DNA from: Rhodoferax sp.
GTDB lineage: Bacteria > Pseudomonadota > Gammaproteobacteria > Burkholderiales > Burkholderiaceae_C
DNA: 11,199 bases
Assembly: GCA_018882485.1 (NCBI GenBank)
Contig: VERU01000044.1
Coordinates: 1-11,199, forward strand
Direction: 5' to 3'
Position numbers and translations under genes: made by a program. Shown one piece after another: positions 7,174 through 11,199 of this stretch; position 1 is the first letter of the stretch, and each line of letters begins with the position of its first letter. The notes under the pieces were generated by a model. The model ran no database searches. It was not told where the DNA came from and saw only the letters and a list, made by a program, of their open reading frames with translations.

Positions 7174-7524
7174 ATGAGCAATCTAATCGACCTCCAATCC
7201 CAGATCGAAAAACTGCAGAAGCAGGCCGCGGACATCAAGGCCCGCGAGTTTGACAAGACGGTGCAGGAGATTCAGGCCAAGATGCAGGCTTTCGGTATCA
7301 CGATCAAGGATTTGCAGGGCACCAAGGGCCGTGTGGCCCGCAGTGGCCGGGGCAAGTCCAAGGTGGCGCGCGCGGCGACACCGGGTCCGCGCAAGGGCAC
7401 CACCAAGGCCCCCGTGAAGTTCCGCGGGCCGGAGGGCCAGACGTGGTCGGGCCGTGGTCAGATGGCGGGCTGGCTGGCCAAGCTGATCGAGCAAGGGCGC
7501 AGCAAGGACGAGTTCGCGGTCTGA
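7174..7524 (+). CDS. H-NS-family nucleoid-associated DNA-binding protein
   Basis: A 116-residue histone-like protein that binds DNA, typically curved or A/T-rich, and silences transcription while bridging the nucleoid. The N-terminal part (about 1-50) is a charged coiled-coil oligomerisation segment ([20 protein letters not shown]). Residues 51-82 form a very basic Gly/Lys/Arg/Ala/Pro linker. The C-terminal domain (about 83-116) carries the core [11 protein letters not shown] at 90-100, matching the family AT-hook-like loop, although Gln96 and Met97 replace the more usual Arg/Leu and Pro-type residues. The length is near that of other beta-proteobacterial H-NS proteins. It stands alone after the sugar operon with its own upstream region and is followed by a GC-rich hairpin. 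These organisms usually carry several H-NS paralogues, so the targets cannot be stated. Confidence 0.92.
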   Translation: MSNLIDLQSQIEKLQKQAADIKAREFDKTVQEIQAKMQAFGITIKDLQGTKGRVARSGRGKSKVARAATPGPRKGTTKAPVKFRGPEGQTWSGRGQMAGWLAKLIEQGRSKDEFAV

Positions 7525-7545
7525 TTGCCGCAGCTCAGACCCTTT

Positions 7546-7575
7546 CCGGGGCGGCGCCCTGTGGGCGCTCCCCGG
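7546..7575 (+). terminator. GC-rich hairpin after the H-NS gene, terminator-like
   Basis: CCGGGG (7546-7551) pairs with CCCCGG (7570-7575), and GCGCCC (7554-7559) with GGGCGC (7563-7568), around a three-base loop. The stem has 12 base pairs with a small asymmetric interior. It lies 22 bases after the H-NS stop and 28 before argB. No T-run follows, so classical rho-independent termination is uncertain; it could be an attenuating structure. Confidence 0.4.
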
Positions 7576-7603
7576 GGCACAGCACATCCCGCTTCATCGA
7601 CCC

Positions 7604-8494
7604 ATGACCGTTCCACACGCCATTTCGCCCGGAGATCGGGCGCAGGTGCTGGCCGAGGCCCTGCCTTACATCCGCAAGTTCCATGGCAAGACCATGGTGA
7701 TCAAGTACGGCGGCAACGCCATGACGGACCCTGCGCTGCAGGCCGCGTTTGCGGCCGACGTGGTGTTGCTCAAGCTGGTCGGCATCAAGCCGGTGGTGGT
7801 GCATGGCGGGGGTCCTCAGATCGAGCAGGCGCTGAGCCGCCTGGGCAAAAAGGGCGAGTTCATCCAGGGCATGCGGGTCACCGACGCCGAAACCATGGAG
7901 GTGGTGGAGTGGGTGCTGGGCGGCGAGGTGCAGCAGGACATCGTGGGGCTGATCAACCAGGCTGGTGGCAAGGCCGTGGGGCTGACCGGTCGCGACGGCG
8001 GCCTCATCCGTGCCCGCAAGCTCAAGATGCTCGATGCCAAGGACCCCACCCGGGAGCACGATGTGGGACAGGTCGGTGACATCGTGAGCATCGATCCGGC
8101 GGTGGTCAACGCACTGCAGGAAGACGCTTTCATTCCGGTGATCAGCCCGATCGGGTTTGGCGCCGACAACGAGAGCTACAACATCAATGCCGATGTGGTC
8201 GCGGCCCGGCTGGCGGCGGTGCTGTCGGCTGAAAAGCTGATCATGCTCACCAACATCCGTGGTGTGCTGAACAAGGAAGGTGAGTTGCTGACCGACCTCA
8301 CGGCGCGCGAGATCGATGGTCTGTTTGCCGATGGCACGCTCAGCGGCGGCATGCTGCCCAAGATCAGCGGTGCGCTGGACGCGGCCAAGAGCGGCGTGAA
8401 GTCGGTGCACATCGTGGATGGCCGCGTGCCCCATGTCCTGTTGCTGGAAGTGCTCAGCGACCAGGCTTTCGGCACCATGATCCGGTCGCACTGA
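7604..8494 (+). CDS. argB: Acetylglutamate kinase
   Basis: N-acetyl-L-glutamate kinase phosphorylates N-acetylglutamate with ATP, the second step of arginine biosynthesis in the cytoplasm. The 296-residue protein has the amino acid kinase fold with all hallmarks: KYGGNAM at 34-40 with the phosphate-contacting Lys34, VHGGGPQI at 66-73, TGRDGG at 128-133, NADVVA at 195-200 and the GGMLPKI loop near 249. The N-terminal segment (about 8-30, [20 protein letters not shown]) corresponds to the mobile N-helix of hexameric, arginine-inhibited kinases such as that of Pseudomonas aeruginosa, so feedback inhibition by arginine is expected. No strong ribosome binding site precedes the ATG, but the start agrees with the family. 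No other arg gene is in the window, and the next gene is convergent. Confidence 0.97.
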   Translation: MTVPHAISPGDRAQVLAEALPYIRKFHGKTMVIKYGGNAMTDPALQAAFAADVVLLKLVGIKPVVVHGGGPQIEQALSRLGKKGEFIQGMRVTDAETMEVVEWVLGGEVQQDIVGLINQAGGKAVGLTGRDGGLIRARKLKMLDAKDPTREHDVGQVGDIVSIDPAVVNALQEDAFIPVISPIGFGADNESYNINADVVAARLAAVLSAEKLIMLTNIRGVLNKEGELLTDLTAREIDGLFADGTLSGGMLPKISGALDAAKSGVKSVHIVDGRVPHVLLLEVLSDQAFGTMIRSH

Positions 8495-8495
8495 C

Positions 8496-8507
8496 CGGGC
8501 CGGCCCG
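8496..8507. other. 12-base perfect palindrome between the convergent argB and dehydratase genes
   Basis: CGGGCCGGCCCG begins two bases after the argB stop, inside the 37-base gap between the two convergent stop codons. It could act as part of a bidirectional terminator, but the hairpin would be short and no T-run is present. In GC-rich DNA such a palindrome may also be chance. Confidence 0.25.
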
Positions 8508-8531
8508 CGTCCGCCGTGGCGCCGGGTCGCT

Positions 8532-10058
8532 TCACATGACCGCGCCGAGCTGCCAGGGCACGAACTCGTTCTGCCCGTAGCCATGGGCCTCGCTGCGGGT
8601 GGTCTGACCCGAGGCGGTGGCCAGCAGCCGTTCGAAAATGAGCTGTCCCATGCTGGCCACCGTGTGCTGCCCGTCCAGGATCTCGCCGCAGTTGACGTCG
8701 ATATCGTCGGCCTGGCGGTGCCACAGTGCCGTGTTGGTGGCCAGCTTGAGCGACGGCGCTGGGGCGCATCCGTAGGCCGAACCCCGGCCAGTGGTGAAGC
8801 AGATCAGGTTGGCGCCACCGGCGACCTGACCGGTGGCGCTGACCGGGTCGTAGCCCGGCGTGTCCATGAAGACCAGGCCCGCTTGCCGCACGGGATCGGC
8901 GTACCCGTACACCGCCTGCAGGTTGCTGGTTCCGCCTTTGGCCACGGCTCCCAGCGATTTCTCCAGTATGGTGGTGAGCCCGCCGGCCTTGTTGCCAGGC
9001 GACGGGTTGTTGTTCATTTCGCCATCGTGCATGCGCGCGTGGTTCTCCCACCAGCGGATGCGCTCGATCAGGGCCTGCGCCACCGAGGGCGACACGGCGC
9101 GGCGCGTCAGCAGGTGTTCGGCTCCGTAGATTTCGGGCGTTTCCGAGAGGATGGCGGTTCCCCCGTGGGCCACGAGCAGGTCCATGGCGGCACCCAGGGC
9201 CGGGTTGGCGGTGATGCCCGAATAGCCGTCCGATCCGCCGCACTGCAGTCCGACGGTGAGGTGACTCACATCGCAGGGTGTGCGCTGTGCCTGGCTGGCA
9301 CGGGGCAGCATGTCCTGCACCAGCGCAACGCCCCGTTCCACCGCCCGCCGCGTGCCGCCGCTGTCCTGGATGTTGAAGACCCTGAGCGTTTCACCTTCGC
9401 GCAGGTCGCTGCCCGCCAGCCAGCTCTGGATCTGGTTGGACTCGCAGCCGAGCCCGACCACCAGCACCGCCGCAAAGTTGGGGTGGGTGGCGTAGCCCGC
9501 CAGGGTGCGCTGCAGCAGCCGCAGGCCGGCGCCCTCGCTGTCCATGCCGCAGCCGCTGCCGTGCGTGAGCGCCACCACACCGTCCACCGCCGGGTAGGCG
9601 TCCAGCAGTGGGTCCGGGTGGTTGCGGGAAAACCGGTCAGCGATGGCGCGGGCGACCGTGGCCGAACAATTGACGCTCGACAGCACCCCGATGTAGTTGC
9701 GGGTGGCGACGCGGCCGTCCGACCGCCGCAGTCCCATGAACCGGGCGTGCAGGCGCTGCGGGTCGGGCCGCCGGTCTGCGCCGATGGCGTAGTCCCGGGC
9801 GAAGTCGCCCCGGCTCCCGCCCAGGTCCAGGTTGTGGGTGTGCACATGTTCGCCAGGCGCAATCGGCTGGCTGGCGAAACCGATGATCTGGTTGTAGCGC
9901 CGCACCGGCTCGCCCGTGGCGATCGGACAGGCGGCCACCTTGTGACCGGCGGGTACCAGGCCGCGCACGCTCACCGGCCCGGCGGTCATGCCGGCGATCA
10001 GCTGTGTGGTGGCGATCAGGACGTTGTCGAGTTCATGCAGGCGCAAACAGGGGCTCAT
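8532..10058 (-). CDS. Altronate/galactarate dehydratase family protein (UxaA/GarD type)
   Basis: A 508-residue sugar-acid dehydratase that removes water from an aldonic or aldaric acid to give a 2-keto-3-deoxy acid, using a divalent metal. An N-terminal SAF domain (about 1-78) ends in GEHVHTHN at 69-76. The large catalytic domain has GRVATRNY at 115-122, Cys131, THGSGCG at 165-171, GLGCE at 202-206, the GLQCGGSDGYSGITANP segment, and MDTPGYDPVSATG with FTTGRGSAYGCAP near the end. Conserved Cys and His residues of the family are present. The size matches UxaA (about 495-510) better than GarD (about 520), but the substrate could be altronate, galactarate or another acid. The frame is open upstream to 10277, but the ATG at 10058 matches the family start. 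It is convergent with argB and divergent from the tetR gene; no transporter or other uronate gene is adjacent. Confidence 0.9.
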   Translation of the reverse strand: MSPCLRLHELDNVLIATTQLIAGMTAGPVSVRGLVPAGHKVAACPIATGEPVRRYNQIIGFASQPIAPGEHVHTHNLDLGGSRGDFARDYAIGADRRPDPQRLHARFMGLRRSDGRVATRNYIGVLSSVNCSATVARAIADRFSRNHPDPLLDAYPAVDGVVALTHGSGCGMDSEGAGLRLLQRTLAGYATHPNFAAVLVVGLGCESNQIQSWLAGSDLREGETLRVFNIQDSGGTRRAVERGVALVQDMLPRASQAQRTPCDVSHLTVGLQCGGSDGYSGITANPALGAAMDLLVAHGGTAILSETPEIYGAEHLLTRRAVSPSVAQALIERIRWWENHARMHDGEMNNNPSPGNKAGGLTTILEKSLGAVAKGGTSNLQAVYGYADPVRQAGLVFMDTPGYDPVSATGQVAGGANLICFTTGRGSAYGCAPAPSLKLATNTALWHRQADDIDVNCGEILDGQHTVASMGQLIFERLLATASGQTTRSEAHGYGQNEFVPWQLGAVM

Positions 10059-10091
10059 GGTGTCCAGGGCGGTGGGTCTACGGGCACATGC

Positions 10092-10129
10092 GGGGGCAGG
10101 TGTGGGGTCGGGGGTGCACGGGCGTGGGG
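10092..10129 (+). other. G-quadruplex-type motif upstream of the dehydratase gene
   Basis: Five G-runs of 5, 4, 5, 3 and 4 bases are separated by loops of 7, 2, 5 and 3 bases, which satisfies the usual G3+N1-7 pattern with one run to spare. The G-rich strand is the + strand, the template for the dehydratase gene, and the array lies 34-71 bases before its start codon. Whether it folds in the cell is unknown. Confidence 0.45.
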
Positions 10130-10219
10130 TGGTCGATCGGGGCTGCGGCGCCCAGGCCGCCTTCACGCCCCGATTGTGGCCTTGCGGGCCGGTTCTGGCG
10201 GACCGGGCGCGACACCCCC

Positions 10220-10241
10220 GTACCTCGGGAAAACCCGGTAC
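10220..10241. repeat. Interrupted inverted repeat with AAAA loop in the divergent intergenic region
   Basis: GTACC-T-CGGG (10220-10229) pairs with CCCGGTAC (10234-10241) around an AAAA loop, giving eight base pairs with a two-base bulge. It lies about 160 bases upstream of the dehydratase start and 85 before tetR. It could be an operator or an RNA hairpin; there is no evidence to choose. Confidence 0.35.
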
Positions 10242-10248
10242 CGAGCGA

Positions 10249-10268
10249 TCCAATGCCCCCTGATTGGA
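10249..10268. promoter_or_regulatory. Inverted repeat TCCAAT-N8-ATTGGA, possible operator
   Basis: The half-sites 10249-10254 and 10263-10268 are perfect inverted copies with centres 14 bases apart, a geometry seen in regulator-binding sites. It sits in the divergent region between the dehydratase and tetR. The binding protein is unknown, and a six-base half-site can occur by chance. Confidence 0.35.
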
Positions 10269-10301
10269 CTGGGACATCGACCGGGCGGTCCGTTGTGATG
10301 C

Positions 10302-10325
10302 AAAATAGAACGATCGTTCGATTTT
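10302..10325. promoter_or_regulatory. 24-base palindrome touching the tetR start, probable TetR autoregulatory operator
   Basis: The stretch is palindromic at 22 of 24 positions; the core GAACGATCGTTC (10308-10319) is perfect, A/T arms flank it, and the single mismatched pair is 10307/10320. It ends directly before the ATG at 10326. Size, symmetry and position are typical of TetR-family operators, so self-repression of the tetR and acyl-CoA dehydrogenase pair is likely. A CAAAAT -10-like hexamer (10301-10306) overlaps its left edge. Confidence 0.75.
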
Positions 10326-11039
10326 ATGAAGCCTGCCGATTCATCGTCCGTTGTCCTCCTGCCGATCCAGGCCCCGGGTGCGCCTGGACGGGTCCTGCCC
10401 AAGGGCCGGCAGACGCGCCAGGCCATCGTGGATGCGGCGCTGGCGCTGGCTTCGCAGATCGGGCTGGAAGGTCTGAGCATCGGCGCCCTGGCGGAAGTCA
10501 CCCGCATGAGCAAGTCCGGGGTGTTTGCCCATTTCGGTTCCCGCGAGGAGTTGCAGATTTCGGTGATCCGCGAGTACCACGCCCGCTTTGCCGAAGAGGT
10601 GTTTCGTCCGGCTCTGCAGCTACCGCGCGGCCTGCCCCGGGTGCGCGCCCTGTTCGATCACTGGATGCAGCGGGTCGCGGTGGAAATCCAGTCGGGCTGC
10701 ATCTTCATCAGCGGCGCGGTGGAGTTCGACGATCGGCCCGGCCCGGTGCGCGATGCCCTGGCCAGCTCGGTCAGGGACTGGCTGTCGACGCTGGATCGCG
10801 CCGTCCTGCAGGCCCGCCAGGAGGGCCACCTGCTGGAGTCAGCCGATGCTCAGCAGATGGCCTTCGAGATCCATGGTTTGATCCTTGCCCTGCATTACGA
10901 GGCCCGTTTCCTGAAGAATCCGGCCTCGATCGCCAGGGCCCACCAGGGCTTTGCCCATGTTCTGGAGCGCTATGGGCGCGCGGACCCGTCCGCCTCCCTG
11001 GCCGCGCCATCGTCTCCTTCCTCTCGTACCCAGGAGTGA
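10326..11039 (+). CDS. TetR-family transcriptional repressor
   Basis: A 237-residue one-domain-pair regulator. After a 24-residue, low-complexity N-terminal extension comes the TetR DNA-binding domain: RQTRQAIVDAALALASQIG, then the helix-turn-helix LSIGALAEVTRMSKSGVFAHFGSREEL at about 50-76. The ligand-binding half (about 85-220) contains GCIFISGAVEFDDRPGPVRDAL (124-145), a motif shared by regulators placed beside acyl-CoA dehydrogenases. The ligand may be an acyl-CoA, but this is inference. The ATG at 10326 is the only standard start before the helix-turn-helix, since an in-frame stop lies at 10296-10298. It has no Shine-Dalgarno and follows directly on a palindromic operator. The stop at 11037 lies six bases before the acyl-CoA dehydrogenase start codon, so the two are almost certainly co-transcribed. 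Confidence 0.92.
   Translation: MKPADSSSVVLLPIQAPGAPGRVLPKGRQTRQAIVDAALALASQIGLEGLSIGALAEVTRMSKSGVFAHFGSREELQISVIREYHARFAEEVFRPALQLPRGLPRVRALFDHWMQRVAVEIQSGCIFISGAVEFDDRPGPVRDALASSVRDWLSTLDRAVLQARQEGHLLESADAQQMAFEIHGLILALHYEARFLKNPASIARAHQGFAHVLERYGRADPSASLAAPSSPSSRTQE
11032..11036 (+). promoter_or_regulatory. Ribosome binding site of the acyl-CoA dehydrogenase gene
   Basis: AGGAG lies at the very end of the tetR coding sequence, just before its stop, and six bases before the ATG at 11043. This arrangement ties translation of the two genes together. Confidence 0.75.
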
Positions 11040-11042
11040 TCC

Positions 11043-11199
11043 ATGCCGGTCTATACCCCGCCTTTGCGCGACATGCGGTTCGTCATGCACGAACTGCTCG
11101 ATGTCACCACCTCGCTCAAGGCCATTCCCCGACACGCCGATCTTGACGCACAGACCATCGATGCGGTGCTGGAAGAAGGTGGCAAGTTCGCGGCCGAGG
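11043..11199 (+). CDS. Acyl-CoA dehydrogenase, N-terminal fragment cut by the window edge
   Basis: Only 52 codons are visible, beginning MPVYTPPLRDMRFVMHELLD. This is the characteristic start of the large (about 580-600 residue) acyl-CoA dehydrogenases that carry an extra N-terminal domain (AcyN type) and include the DmdC group. Such FAD enzymes introduce a trans-2 double bond into an acyl-CoA, passing electrons to ETF. The following ALDAQTIDAVLEEGGKF-like helix (visible as DLDAQTIDAVLEEGGKF) fits the family. The gene starts three bases after the tetR stop codon and has an AGGAG ribosome binding site. The catalytic residues lie outside the window, so substrate and activity cannot be judged. 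Confidence 0.85.
   Translation, partial: MPVYTPPLRDMRFVMHELLDVTTSLKAIPRHADLDAQTIDAVLEEGGKFAAE

Noticed and set aside
7535..8584. 349-codon open frame on the - strand opposite argB
   Set aside because: Antisense shadow of argB with no recognisable domain.
10059..10277. 73-codon N-terminal extension of the dehydratase
   Set aside because: The extension is Pro/Arg/Thr/Ala low complexity and covers the palindromes and G-runs, while the family start is at 10058.
8583..10298. 571-codon open frame on the + strand, antisense to the dehydratase
   Set aside because: It mirrors the dehydratase gene codon for codon, shows no recognisable domain, and is Gly/Arg/Val/His-rich, as expected from GC-rich codon bias read backwards.
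10004..11146. 380-codon + strand frame overlapping tetR in another frame
   Set aside because: It crosses the intergenic region, tetR and the dehydrogenase start out of frame; the tetR frame has a clear helix-turn-helix and this one has none.
1..11199. CRISPR arrays, insertion sequences, tRNA or rRNA genes
   Set aside because: No regularly spaced repeats, transposase motifs, terminal repeats or RNA-gene signatures were seen on either strand.

Overview
The window is about 11.2 kb of high-GC, gene-dense DNA, most consistent with a betaproteobacterium of the order Burkholderiales. Support comes from the H-NS/MvaT-type small nucleoid protein with a TWSGRG core, the Pseudomonas/Burkholderia-style acetylglutamate kinase, and the TetR plus acyl-CoA dehydrogenase (PVYTPPLRDMRF start) pair often seen in that order. 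This assignment is an inference from protein style; no rRNA or tRNA is present.

Layout, left to right. (1) 2-1156: the 3' part of a TolC-family outer-membrane efflux/secretion channel, cut by the left edge. (2) 1216-3213: a large two-domain short-chain dehydrogenase that closely resembles the bacterial fatty acyl-CoA reductases that make fatty alcohols (Marinobacter Maqu_2220 type). (3) 3292-7039: a compact polysaccharide block of rfbB, rfbD, a WbpV-like nucleotide-sugar epimerase/reductase and a GT2 glycosyltransferase. All are on the + strand with a 4-base overlap or short gaps, so probably one operon. It builds and transfers deoxysugars, probably including L-rhamnose, for a surface glycan; rfbA and rfbC are not in the window. 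(4) 7174-7524: an H-NS-family nucleoid protein. (5) 7604-8494: argB, arginine biosynthesis. (6) 8532-10058 on the - strand: an altronate/galactarate-type dehydratase (UxaA/GarD family), convergent with argB. (7) 10326-11039 and 11043 onward: a TetR-family repressor and the first 52 codons of an acyl-CoA dehydrogenase, tightly coupled and cut by the right edge.

Functionally the left half concerns the cell envelope and exported or lipid-linked products, and the right half is ordinary metabolism (arginine synthesis, sugar-acid catabolism, acyl-CoA oxidation). The most notable points are the fatty acyl-CoA reductase beside a TolC channel and a rhamnose cluster, and the 267-base divergent region 10059-10325. 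That region holds a 24-base near-perfect palindrome touching the tetR start codon, two further inverted repeats and a G-quadruplex-type G-run array. I found no CRISPR array, insertion sequence, tRNA or clearly novel multi-gene system.
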